From: Prolixibacteraceae bacterium
GTDB taxonomy: Bacteria; Bacteroidota; Bacteroidia; Bacteroidales; Prolixibacteraceae
DNA length: 14,729 nucleotides
Direction of reading: 5' to 3'
Assembly (NCBI GenBank): GCA_016788685.1
Contig: JAEUSS010000380.1
Span: forward strand, 1 to 14,729
A program made the position numbers and the translations under genes. Below, piece after piece: positions 1-6,959 of this stretch; position 1 is the stretch's first letter; each line of letters begins with the position of its first letter. The notes beneath the pieces are model-generated. The model saw only the letters and a list, made by a program, of their open reading frames with translations. It was not told the origin of the DNA and ran no database searches.

Positions 1-338
1 GCATTGTGGCTTTAGCTGGAACCAATGCCTGGGCACAAGAGAAAGAGACGAAAGTCAGGAATTCTGAAAAAAAGGAACTGAAAGAAGGAAAGAAACAGGC
101 AAAAACGAAGAAAGAAAAAAAAGAAGCTGAAGCCAAACAGAAACAACAAAGCCCCGAACAAAAAGCGAAAACTGACAATCAAAACACGGGAAACGCCTAC
201 GGTAAAGACAAAGGCCAACTGCAGAAGAAAGAATTCGGCCAGTCTCAGGCTGAAAAAGCCAAACTGAATAAAGAAGAAGATAAAGCAAGTGCACCCAAAG
301 CCGGGAAGAAAACAAAGAAAGCCGAGAATAAAAAATAA
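1..338 (+). CDS. Exported Lys/Glu/Gln-rich protein, 5' end missing
   Basis: The reading frame is already open at the window edge. A GTG at position 6 is available, but the first visible residues (IVALAGTNAWAQ) read as the end of a signal-peptide hydrophobic core followed by an AWA-Q type I signal peptidase site. The true start is therefore probably upstream of the window. The remaining ~100 residues are almost entirely Lys, Glu, Gln, Ala and Asn, with no hydrophobic core and no recognisable domain. This suggests a soluble, disordered or coiled-coil protein in the periplasm or outside the cell. I do not recognise a family and assign no function. A strong hairpin follows 70 nt after the stop. 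That the frame is coding is fairly sure; the function is unknown. Confidence 0.6.
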   Translation, partial: IVALAGTNAWAQEKETKVRNSEKKELKEGKKQAKTKKEKKEAEAKQKQQSPEQKAKTDNQNTGNAYGKDKGQLQKKEFGQSQAEKAKLNKEEDKASAPKAGKKTKKAENKK

Positions 339-410
339 CAATAAATAATAGGCCGTTTCTGAAAAGACAGGAAGAAATAATTTGTTGCCTTTACATAAAC
401 CAGAGCACCT

Positions 411-451
411 GTCTGTACCTGTATTGAACTTCGATCAATGCAGGTACAGAC
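411..451 (+). terminator. Long perfect hairpin after the Lys-rich gene
   Basis: Arms 411-427 and 435-451 pair over 17 bp, with one G-U pair in RNA and no mismatch, around a 7-nt loop (ACTTCGA). The sequence after the stem is only moderately T-rich (CATTTAATCATTT), so this is not a textbook intrinsic terminator. Its place after the Lys-rich gene makes a 3'-end or terminator role most likely. A protein-binding inverted repeat or a small mobile repeat unit are alternatives. Confidence 0.5.
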
Positions 452-772
452 CATTTAATCATTTGTAAAACAAAAACAGCGGAATTATGGAACTATTTTA
501 ATGAAAATCCGGGTGAAGGAGACAAAGTTCAGTCGTGCTTTTCAATTACCCAAAACCTTCCCGACAATTCAAAACACAAAACCGTTGACAACCAACAGCC
601 CCCGGAATCCGAATCTGATGAAACAACGACAGCAAAATGCGTAAAAAGTGGGAGTGTGATTTAGTCTATGACAAACTTAAGATTTCGAAACCCGCTAAAA
701 AATTTTGCAATTTAATTTGATTTGTTGTATTTGTTCTTCGGACTTTCAAAATACACTTAGATTGAAAATTTA

Positions 773-812
773 CATATTATTTGATTCTCTGAACTTTATT
801 CAAAATAATATG
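773..812. repeat. AT-rich inverted repeat upstream of the membrane-protein gene
   Basis: Arm 773-784 (CATATTATTTGA) pairs with 800-812 (TCAAAATAATATG), leaving one bulged A, around a 15-nt loop. It ends 32 nt before the ATG at 845, so it lies in the promoter or 5' leader of the membrane-protein gene. It could be an operator, but such repeats also arise easily in AT-rich DNA. Confidence 0.35.
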
Positions 813-844
813 TTTCAAGAATTCAAAAACAAAATCTTATTCAG

Positions 845-1618
845 ATGACTAAACTAACTCTAAACAAAATGATGAAAAAATATCTTCAGGAAATTTGGTT
901 TTTGAAGTACTATATTGTAGTAGTTGTACTTGCCATTGGATTTAGCTATTCTGTTTATTACTTTCTTGACCCGGAAACTGTAGCTTACATTGGGGATGAA
1001 GACCATTTTTTTGAATGGGCAACAGCTATTTCGTTATTTCTTTCTTTTAGCATCCTCTTAACTCTTTTCTTAAAGACAAAGAATATTTTCTACCTATTCT
1101 TATCTGTTCTATTCTTTTGGGGTGCAGGCGAGGAAGTCTCCTGGGGACAGCGTATTATTGGATTTAAAACTCCTGAGTTAATGCAGGAAATTAACGTTCA
1201 AAATGAATTAAGTCTTCATAACATTGAAATTTTTAATACCCACGATTTTCAACAGAACACAAAGAAGGGATTTGCAAGGTTATTGGAGATTAATTTTCTA
1301 TTCCGGATTTTTATGATGTGTTTTGGCATACTCCTTCCTTTTCTGGCATATCATTCTCTGACCGTTCGAAAGTTGACTGAGTGGGCAAAACTTCCGATTC
1401 CCCCAATTTCCATCGGCATCTTCTTTTTAATCAACTGGATAACTTTTAGAATATTGTTTGTATATGTCCTCTCGCCCCAACATGGCATTCAATATTTAGA
1501 CACTGACAGTGAAATATTTGAATGTTTAGGCGCATTCATATTTTTCGTGATTAGTGCATATTTCTATTTGAATAGGGAAAGAATTATTCCCGGGAAAGAC
1601 ATAAAGACTGTTATATAA
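845..1618 (+). CDS. Polytopic membrane protein with GEEVSWGQR signature
   Basis: This 257-residue protein has about six predicted membrane helices, near residues 21-41, 58-76, 80-95, 150-170, 186-210 and 224-242. Between helices 3 and 4 is a conserved-looking polar segment: GAGEEVSWGQR (93-103), then FKTPE (107-111) and NELSLHN (120-126). I have the impression this EE-SWGQR plus LHN arrangement recurs in uncharacterised bacterial membrane proteins, but I know of no assigned function. Glu pairs and His/Asn near membrane helices are seen in CPBP/PrsW-type intramembrane proteases. The spacing here (EExxxxxR) does not match the usual EExxxR motif, so that is only an analogy. ATG 845 is used; M9/M10 is an alternative start. 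The gene is visibly more AT-rich than its neighbours, which hints at separate acquisition. Confidence 0.75.
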   Translation: MTKLTLNKMMKKYLQEIWFLKYYIVVVVLAIGFSYSVYYFLDPETVAYIGDEDHFFEWATAISLFLSFSILLTLFLKTKNIFYLFLSVLFFWGAGEEVSWGQRIIGFKTPELMQEINVQNELSLHNIEIFNTHDFQQNTKKGFARLLEINFLFRIFMMCFGILLPFLAYHSLTVRKLTEWAKLPIPPISIGIFFLINWITFRILFVYVLSPQHGIQYLDTDSEIFECLGAFIFFVISAYFYLNRERIIPGKDIKTVI

Positions 1619-1689
1619 ACAAAAATCCTACGATTTATAAAGTTTTTGCACTCCCCCGCAATTAACTAGAGAGACCAATTTCAAAACAA

Positions 1690-1718
1690 AAGCAGCACGG
1701 CTAAACGCCGTGCTGCTT
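1690..1718 (-). terminator. Intrinsic terminator of the outer-membrane protein gene
   Basis: A 12-bp GC-rich stem (1690-1701 with 1707-1718) encloses a 5-nt loop. Read on the minus strand it is followed by TTTGTTTTGAAA, a U-rich tract. This fits termination of the minus-strand gene ending at 1740. It may also block plus-strand transcription from the gene ending at 1618, although that side has only CAAACAAAC after the stem. Confidence 0.75.
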
Positions 1719-1739
1719 CAAACAAACTAACCTGGCCGG

Positions 1740-2210
1740 TTAAAAGATATACCGGATTGAAATGGCACCGCCGTCGCCATAAAAGCCCGATGATTGCGTA
1801 ATGTTGAATGCTGGTTTCCAGTCAATACTTAAATTAAAAGGAATCTCTTTAAAATTGTATTCCAACCCCAGAATTCCGTCAACACCAATTACTGTATAAT
1901 TCGTATCATCATTGTAATCACGATAATGTTTGCCATCCCAGAAACCAATATGACCACCAACTCCGTAATAAAAATTTAAACGATCAACATCAAAAGCGGG
2001 GGTGTGAATCTCATACAATCCGGTGATTCCGATTCCATGCCAGCGCGAGTCCAAAATACCTTCAACAGCAGCTTTCTGATTCAGAAAATGTTTAACTGTC
2101 AACCCGGTGCCCCAGCCTCCGCGAAGACCAATTCCGGTGTTGTAATCCTGGGCTTTGGACTCAAATCCTAAAAATAAGGCAATTAGCAAAACGAACAATA
2201 GTTTTTTCAT
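1740..2210 (-). CDS. Small outer-membrane beta-barrel protein
   Basis: The 156-residue product begins with a clear signal peptide (MKKLLFVLLIALFLGFESKA, predicted cut before Q21). It then alternates short aromatic/glycine-rich strands typical of an eight-strand-type barrel: GIGLRGGWGTGLTVKHFL, FYYGVGGHIGFWDG, VDGILGLEYNF, LSIDWKPAFNI. It ends in IRYIF, and a C-terminal Phe is the usual signal for outer-membrane insertion. Length and pattern fit the small barrel-domain proteins common in Bacteroidota; the exact role is unknown. It appears to be monocistronic, with its own terminator at 1690-1718 and hydF divergent upstream. Confidence 0.8.
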   Translation of the reverse strand: MKKLLFVLLIALFLGFESKAQDYNTGIGLRGGWGTGLTVKHFLNQKAAVEGILDSRWHGIGITGLYEIHTPAFDVDRLNFYYGVGGHIGFWDGKHYRDYNDDTNYTVIGVDGILGLEYNFKEIPFNLSIDWKPAFNITQSSGFYGDGGAISIRYIF

Positions 2211-2514
2211 GGTAATAAATTTTAATTGTTTTTAAAGTTTTCATTGTAACACGTATACATAACAGCTTGTTCAGATTGTTATGTTTCAATCTGCGTTACC
2301 TGAAGAGGCTGAGATCCGGATATTACAATCAACACTCTATAGGTTCCGATAGCTATTAACGTTTTTTTACCAAAATATTTTATGTCATCCGAAAAAAATA
2401 TTCGTCTCGCCAACGGTTTCTTATTCTCTTTCAGGCTTCGCCCCAGATTTATTTGCTCCTGCTTGCATTTCATCTCCACTTGTGTGTAATTTGCAGTCAC
2501 AAAATATTCACTAT
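2211..2514. other. Divergent intergenic region before hydF
   Basis: This gap separates the minus-strand barrel gene from hydF and must hold both promoters. I see no canonical TAnnTTTG element with a well-spaced TTTG on either strand. The nearest on the plus strand is TAATTTG at 2487-2493, one base short of consensus, 22 nt before the ATG at 2515. A 64-codon minus-strand frame (2473 to 2279) lies here but has no supporting signature. Confidence 0.35.
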
Positions 2515-3741
2515 ATGATGCGGTCTCCAAAATCATTCCGACTCCATATCGGCCTTTTCGGGCGCCGAAACTCAGGCAAATCATCCATCCTGAATGCCCT
2601 GACCAGCCAGGAAGTGTCCATTGTTTCCGAAATCGCCGGAACAACCACCGATCCGGTAGAGAAACCGATGGAGCTGCTCCCGCTCGGCCCGGTACTTTTT
2701 ATCGACACCGCCGGAGTGGATGATACAGGAGCATTGGGTGAAAAACGAATCCAAAAAACCATGCAGGTTTTCGACCGGACTGAACTTGGACTGATTATTT
2801 CCAAATCAGATGAGTGGGGCGATTTTGAGGAAGATATACTGAAAGAACTGAAGGATCGGGCAATTCCGGTAATTGTTGTATTCAACAAATGCGATCTGAC
2901 TCCGGCAAATCGTTGTCAGCCAACAGGTTTTTCAGGAGAAAAGATTCCGGTAGTAGAAACCTCGGCTCTTACCGGAAAGGGAATTCAGGATTTACGGCAG
3001 GCCATACTCAATCACGCTCCTGACGACTTTATCAATCGCCCCGCCATTGTCTCCGACCTGGTTGGCCCGGGCGAGATGGCCGTGCTGGTAGTGCCGATTG
3101 ACAAGGAAGCACCCAAAGGGCGGCTTATCCTGCCTCAGGTTCAGGCTATCCGCGATTTGCTCGATGCCAGTTCGTTCTGTGTCGTAGTCAAAGAGCGCGA
3201 ACTTTCTGAAGTCTTTACCCGCTTTACCAAGCCGCCCAAACTGGTGGTCACCGATAGTCAGGCATTTCAGAAAGTGGCTGCCGACACACCTCCCGAGATA
3301 CCACTGACCAGCTTTTCCATCCTTTTTGCCCGTTTCCAGGGCGATCTTCAGGAAATGGTTAAAGGCGCAATGACGATCAGCCAATTGAAGGCGGGCGACA
3401 AAGTGCTTGTTGCCGAAGCCTGCTCGCACCACCCGATTGGCGAAGACATCGGTACTGTAAAAATCCCTCGCTGGCTCAACCAGTATGTTGGCGGGCAACT
3501 GGAATTTGTCCATCACCGCGGACACGACTTCCCGTCCAACCTGTCGGAATTTAAGCTGATTATTCACTGCGGCGCCTGTATGTGGAACCGGCGCGAAATG
3601 CTTTCACGGATTATGCGTGCGAAATCAGCGGGTGTCCCTTTGACCAATTATGGATTAACAATTGCTTACTCATTGGGCATTTTCGAACGCGCACTTCAAC
3701 CATTTCCGGCTGCACTGGAAATGTATCGGGCAACCCGCTAA
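2515..3741 (+). CDS. hydF: [FeFe]-hydrogenase H-cluster maturation GTPase HydF
   Basis: HydF is the scaffold/carrier that assembles the 2Fe subcluster made by HydE and HydG and transfers it to the [FeFe]-hydrogenase. Numbering from ATG 2515 (408 residues, normal for the family), the GTPase domain shows the P-loop GRRNSGKS (16-23), switch T43-T45, DTAG (64-67) and NKCD (124-127). The C-terminal cluster-binding motif is intact: C303-S-H305, 45 residues, then H351-C352-G-A-C355, matching CxHx(~45-53)HCxxC. An in-frame GTG at 2482 would add 11 residues, but it overlaps the likely promoter. ATG 2515 or 2518 leads straight into the conserved FRLHIGLFG strand. No hydE, hydG or hydrogenase gene is in the window. 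A second cytosolic GTPase such as Der/MnmE is excluded by the Cys/His motif. Confidence 0.95.
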   Translation: MMRSPKSFRLHIGLFGRRNSGKSSILNALTSQEVSIVSEIAGTTTDPVEKPMELLPLGPVLFIDTAGVDDTGALGEKRIQKTMQVFDRTELGLIISKSDEWGDFEEDILKELKDRAIPVIVVFNKCDLTPANRCQPTGFSGEKIPVVETSALTGKGIQDLRQAILNHAPDDFINRPAIVSDLVGPGEMAVLVVPIDKEAPKGRLILPQVQAIRDLLDASSFCVVVKERELSEVFTRFTKPPKLVVTDSQAFQKVAADTPPEIPLTSFSILFARFQGDLQEMVKGAMTISQLKAGDKVLVAEACSHHPIGEDIGTVKIPRWLNQYVGGQLEFVHHRGHDFPSNLSEFKLIIHCGACMWNRREMLSRIMRAKSAGVPLTNYGLTIAYSLGIFERALQPFPAALEMYRATR

Positions 3742-3998
3742 TCACTGCACGGAGCAAAACGCAAGCAGCGTGGAATTGATTTATTTACAGACAGCTGGTT
3801 GACCTTGAAATTAAAGAAAAAAAATGCCGGACAAGCTCATTTATCATGGCAACATTACCGTAACATATTCTTTTTCAATCAGAATCCAGATTTAAGAGCC
3901 ATTTGATATTGATTGTCGGATTAATAACTAAATTCGCGCCGTTAACACAAAGGCGAATCAAGCTAAATTTGATTCAAAAGCCTTTCCAAATTATAACG

Positions 3999-5315
3999 AT
4001 GTCATTTGAAAAATTAGATTTGATTGAGCCCATCCAAAGGGCTTTGAAAACAGAAGGTTACGAAAAACCAACCCCCATCCAGGAACAAGCAATCCCCATC
4101 ATACTTCAGCGAAAAGACTTACTTGGTTGTGCTCAGACAGGAACCGGAAAAACAGCAGCTTTTGCCATTCCGATCATCCAAATCCTGCATAACTCACAGA
4201 ATCCGGCCAAAGGGAAACGTAAAATCAAAGCCCTGATTGTAACTCCGACCCGAGAACTGGCGATCCAGATAGGCGAAAGTTTTTCGGCTTACGGGCGGCA
4301 TGCCGGGCTGAGGCATACCGTTATTTTTGGCGGCGTGGGCGAACGTCCGCAAACCGATGCACTCCGCCAGGGAATTGACATCCTGATTGCCACTCCGGGT
4401 CGTCTGCTCGACTTGATGAACCAAGGATACATCGATCTGCGCAATCTCGAACTGTTTGTTCTTGATGAGGCCGACCGCATGCTCGACATGGGCTTTATTC
4501 ATGATGTAAAACGTATTATTGCCGAACTTCCAAACGAAAGGCAATCGCTGTTCTTCTCGGCCACGATGCCGTCAGACATCGTAAAACTGTCTCAAACCAT
4601 CCTGAATAATCCGGAAAAGGTTGAAGTTACTCCTGAATCGACCACCGCGGAAAAGGTCGAACAGTGGATATTTATGGTCAACTATGCCGATAAACGCAGT
4701 TTACTGCTTCATTTGCTCCGGAAACCCGAGATTGTTTCGGCACTGGTATTTACACGAACCAAACATGGCGCCGACAAAGTCGTTCAGTTTTTACAGAAAA
4801 ACGGACATCAGGCACAGGCTATTCACGGCAACAAGTCGCAGAATGCCCGCCAGAAAGCCCTTTCGGACTTTAAAAGCGGAAAAATACGCGTGTTGGTGGC
4901 TACTGATATTGCCGCCCGCGGAATTGACGTAGACGATTTGTCGCACGTGATCAATTACGAAATCCCGAATATTCCGGAAACATATGTACACCGGATCGGG
5001 CGTACCGGCCGCGCAGGACAAAGCGGAATCGCGTTCTCGTTTTGCGACAACACCGAAATCCTGTTCCTGCGCGACATTCAACGGTTAATCTCACAGACTA
5101 TTCCGGTTGTTGAAGATCATCCGTACCCGCTGACTGATTTTACTCCGGTTAAGGCTCCGGCCAAAGTTACCCGCAAACCCATCCGGCGCGAGCACAACGG
5201 CCAGGCAGTGAGGGAAACGTCGAACAACAGAGAGAACAGGCCGTCCAGCCATACTTCAGCACATCCGGAGCAAAAGCCTGCCCGGCGATTCTGGAGTAAA
5301 AGGCCAGGGCAATAA
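3999..5315 (+). CDS. rhlE: DEAD-box ATP-dependent RNA helicase, RhlE type
   Basis: The product unwinds RNA duplexes using ATP, probably in ribosome assembly, RNA decay or cold adaptation. From ATG 3999 (438 residues) all helicase motifs are present: Q motif GYEKPTPIQ (20-28), motif I AQTGTGKT (45-52), Ia PTREL (83-87), Ib TPGR (132-135), II DEAD (156-159), III SAT (187-189), V ARGID (306-310) and [10 protein letters not shown] (331-338). The last ~60 residues form a basic, low-complexity tail typical of RhlE-like proteins and probably contact RNA. The frame is open back to 3903, but MSFEKLDL at 3999 is the family-typical start. The gene stands alone, with a ~257-nt gap after hydF and a strong terminator behind it. 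RhlE versus another DEAD subgroup rests on overall pattern only. Confidence 0.93.
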   Translation: MSFEKLDLIEPIQRALKTEGYEKPTPIQEQAIPIILQRKDLLGCAQTGTGKTAAFAIPIIQILHNSQNPAKGKRKIKALIVTPTRELAIQIGESFSAYGRHAGLRHTVIFGGVGERPQTDALRQGIDILIATPGRLLDLMNQGYIDLRNLELFVLDEADRMLDMGFIHDVKRIIAELPNERQSLFFSATMPSDIVKLSQTILNNPEKVEVTPESTTAEKVEQWIFMVNYADKRSLLLHLLRKPEIVSALVFTRTKHGADKVVQFLQKNGHQAQAIHGNKSQNARQKALSDFKSGKIRVLVATDIAARGIDVDDLSHVINYEIPNIPETYVHRIGRTGRAGQSGIAFSFCDNTEILFLRDIQRLISQTIPVVEDHPYPLTDFTPVKAPAKVTRKPIRREHNGQAVRETSNNRENRPSSHTSAHPEQKPARRFWSKRPGQ

Positions 5316-5351
5316 AAACACGAAATTCAACAAAATCAATACATTTATCCG

Positions 5352-5385
5352 GAAACCTCATGCTCAATGAGGTTTCTCTTTTTTT
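5352..5385 (+). terminator. Intrinsic terminator of the DEAD-box helicase gene
   Basis: A perfect 10-bp stem (GAAACCTCAT 5352-5361 with ATGAGGTTTC 5367-5376) has a 5-nt loop and is followed directly by TCTTTTTTT. It lies 37 nt after the helicase stop codon and separates this gene from the hemerythrin/LuxR pair. Confidence 0.9.
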
Positions 5386-5449
5386 GTCCGTATGAACTTT
5401 TTCCCGAAAATATTGTCATCTTTAGTTCATCAACCATTTTATTCAGGGT

Positions 5450-6181
5450 ATGGAATTGTTTAATGAAAACAGCAAATTAGCAGCAGTCATTCTCAGAGAC
5501 CATTCGTTGTTGCCGGTCATCAACCGGCTGGGCATCAAACTGGGATTCGGAGATAAAACCATCCGGAACATCTGTGAAGAGAAAGGAATAGACATTAATT
5601 TTTTCGTTGAAACCATTAACGTCTTCCACTACGAAGCCTATTTCCCGGAAAAGCGGCTGCTCGATTTTTCTGTTTCGATGGTGATTGAGTACCTGATGAA
5701 AACCCACCAGTATTACGTCAATTACCTTATTCCGGAAAACGACAGGCTGATTGAAATGTTTCTTTCGGCCACACCCGATGAAAGTTCGGAAAATGAATTG
5801 GTCCGTAAGTTTTATACCAAATTCAATGACGAGTTTGTCATTCACATCAACTTTGAGGAACGTGAAATGTTTCCGTACATCCTCGAGCTGAATGAAGCCA
5901 TCTCAAATCCGGCGCACCGCAGCCGTTTCAGGCAGAAATACCCCGGATACTCGATCGAAGGATTCGAGAAAGAACACTCGAACATGGACGATAAAATGGA
6001 CGATCTGAAAAACATCATCATCAAGTATTTACCGCCCAACTACGACCAGAACCGCGGGAATGCCTTTCTGGCAAACCTGTTCATGTTTGATAAAGACCTG
6101 AAAAACCACTCGCGTATTGAAGACCACCTTTTAATTCCAAAAGTAAAACAACTCGAAAAGCTCTTGCAAAGCTATGAATAA
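5450..6181 (+). CDS. Hemerythrin-domain protein, RIC/ScdA-like with Cys-less N-domain
   Basis: This 243-residue protein combines two parts. Residues ~10-57 resemble the ScdA_N (DUF542) domain of the RIC family (repair of iron centres, YtfE/ScdA). Where that domain carries a Cys-Cys pair (IDxCCGG-K-T), this one has IKLGFGDKT (29-37). Residues ~80-240 form a hemerythrin-like four-helix bundle with candidate iron ligands H86, H132/E136 (HINFEERE), H176 (EKEHSNMDD) and H220/E224 (HSRIEDH). Known RIC proteins are di-iron proteins that help restore Fe-S clusters after nitrosative or oxidative damage. Because the Cys pair is absent, the role here may instead be oxygen or NO sensing; that is inference. 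The stop overlaps the start of the LuxR gene by 8 nt, so the two are almost certainly co-translated. Confidence 0.85.
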   Translation: MELFNENSKLAAVILRDHSLLPVINRLGIKLGFGDKTIRNICEEKGIDINFFVETINVFHYEAYFPEKRLLDFSVSMVIEYLMKTHQYYVNYLIPENDRLIEMFLSATPDESSENELVRKFYTKFNDEFVIHINFEEREMFPYILELNEAISNPAHRSRFRQKYPGYSIEGFEKEHSNMDDKMDDLKNIIIKYLPPNYDQNRGNAFLANLFMFDKDLKNHSRIEDHLLIPKVKQLEKLLQSYE

Positions 6182-6776
6182 CAGTCCGAACAAATCCGTT
6201 GTTTTGATCAGTCCGTCGGACGTCATTCTGGCAGGCTTCTCCGAAATTCTGAAAGGAAGTGTCTCGGGAGAAATTATCCGGTTGCATCGCGGTGACGAAA
6301 TCATTGACTACCCGGAAATGTCGGGCAATATCCTGATTGTTGCCCCGTCCGAAGAAATCGAAAAAAGCGGGGAACTGATCCGTCAAATCCTGTCGGCCGC
6401 CGGAAATGTCTTGTTTATGGTCCTTCTTCCCGAAATCAGTGCAACCCACTCCGCCCCTTCAGTAAACCTCTATGATTCGCCCGCTCTGATCTGCTACAAG
6501 ATAAATGAACTGTTTAATTCTCTGGCAAACCATGCCGCCAAAGAACACGACACAGAACTCACCCGACGTGAAATAGAAGTTTTACAGCTGGTTACCAAAG
6601 GCCATTCAAATAAAGAAATCGCCGATCAGTTGTTTGTAAGTACTCACACAGTCATCTCGCACCGCAAAAATATATCCGAAAAAACGGGCATCAAATCGGC
6701 CTCAGGGCTAACGATGTATGCCATCCTGAAAAAAATTATCGATGTAACCGATATCAATCCTGACGATCTGATTTAA
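6174..6776 (+). CDS. LuxR-family transcriptional regulator with pseudo-receiver domain
   Basis: The C-terminal third (residues ~128-190) is a clear LuxR/FixJ helix-turn-helix: LTRREIEVLQLVTKGHSNKEIA, then the recognition helix VSTHTVISHRKNISEKTGI. The N-terminal ~115 residues look like a receiver fold (VVLISPSDVILAGF, ILIVAPSEEIE, VLFMVLLPE). The strand that should end in the phosphorylated Asp reads ILIVAPS (53-59), and no acidic pocket follows strand 1. It is therefore probably not controlled by ordinary phosphotransfer. The ATG lies inside the end of the hemerythrin gene (ATGAATAA arrangement), so the two form an operon. I infer that the regulator acts with, or downstream of, the hemerythrin protein. 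The promoter of mnmA begins right after the stop. Confidence 0.88.
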   Translation: MNNSPNKSVVLISPSDVILAGFSEILKGSVSGEIIRLHRGDEIIDYPEMSGNILIVAPSEEIEKSGELIRQILSAAGNVLFMVLLPEISATHSAPSVNLYDSPALICYKINELFNSLANHAAKEHDTELTRREIEVLQLVTKGHSNKEIADQLFVSTHTVISHRKNISEKTGIKSASGLTMYAILKKIIDVTDINPDDLI

Positions 6777-6778
6777 AC

Positions 6779-6810
6779 TTTGGAATAGTTTCCTGTTTTC
6801 CATACTTTTG
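6779..6810 (+). promoter_or_regulatory. Bacteroidota-type promoter ahead of mnmA
   Basis: TTTG at 6779-6782 (-33 element) is separated by 20 nt from TACTTTTG at 6803-6810, a full match to the TAnnTTTG -7 element of the Bacteroidota primary sigma factor. Transcription would start near 6817, giving mnmA a leader of about 140 nt. Confidence 0.65.
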
Positions 6811-6959
6811 CAAACCAAATATTTTGAACGCCGGCGGCCTGAATCAGTGTTCTAATTCGTTCTGAAAGATGAACTTCGCGAATACTAATACTGAAAAACG
6901 GGATCACAAACCGCGGCCGGATATCTGGAACTTTGAAACTGAAACTTTGAACGATCAGA

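Larger units (their letters stand above)
339..844. other. Gene-free stretch with two hairpins and a start-less open frame
   Basis: No convincing gene is present in these ~500 bases. The left part holds the 17-bp hairpin. Positions 428-661 form an open frame on the plus strand ending at TAG 662-664, but it has no ATG, GTG or TTG start. Its translation is polar and resembles nothing I know. From about 680 onward the DNA becomes visibly AT-rich, like the gene that follows. A second, AT-rich inverted repeat sits at 773-812, just upstream of that gene. Confidence 0.5.

Noticed and set aside
2279..2473. Minus-strand 64-codon frame starting MKCKQEQINLGRS, between the barrel gene and hydF
   Set aside because: The composition is plausible for a small protein, but there is no ribosome-binding site, family signature or neighbour support, and it would occupy the hydF promoter region.
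2992..3567. Long minus-strand open frame inside hydF
   Set aside because: It is a shadow of the hydF coding strand. hydF has all its family motifs in the other frame.
3932..3958. ATTCGC/GCGAAT inverted repeat in the leader of the DEAD-box helicase gene
   Set aside because: The stem is only 6 bp around a 15-nt loop with no conserved motif seen; expected by chance.
6929..6951. Direct repeat AACTTTGAA (6929-6937 and 6943-6951) just before mnmA
   Set aside because: Nine-base repeats of this simple composition arise often in AT-rich leaders, and there is no third copy or regular spacing to suggest an operator.
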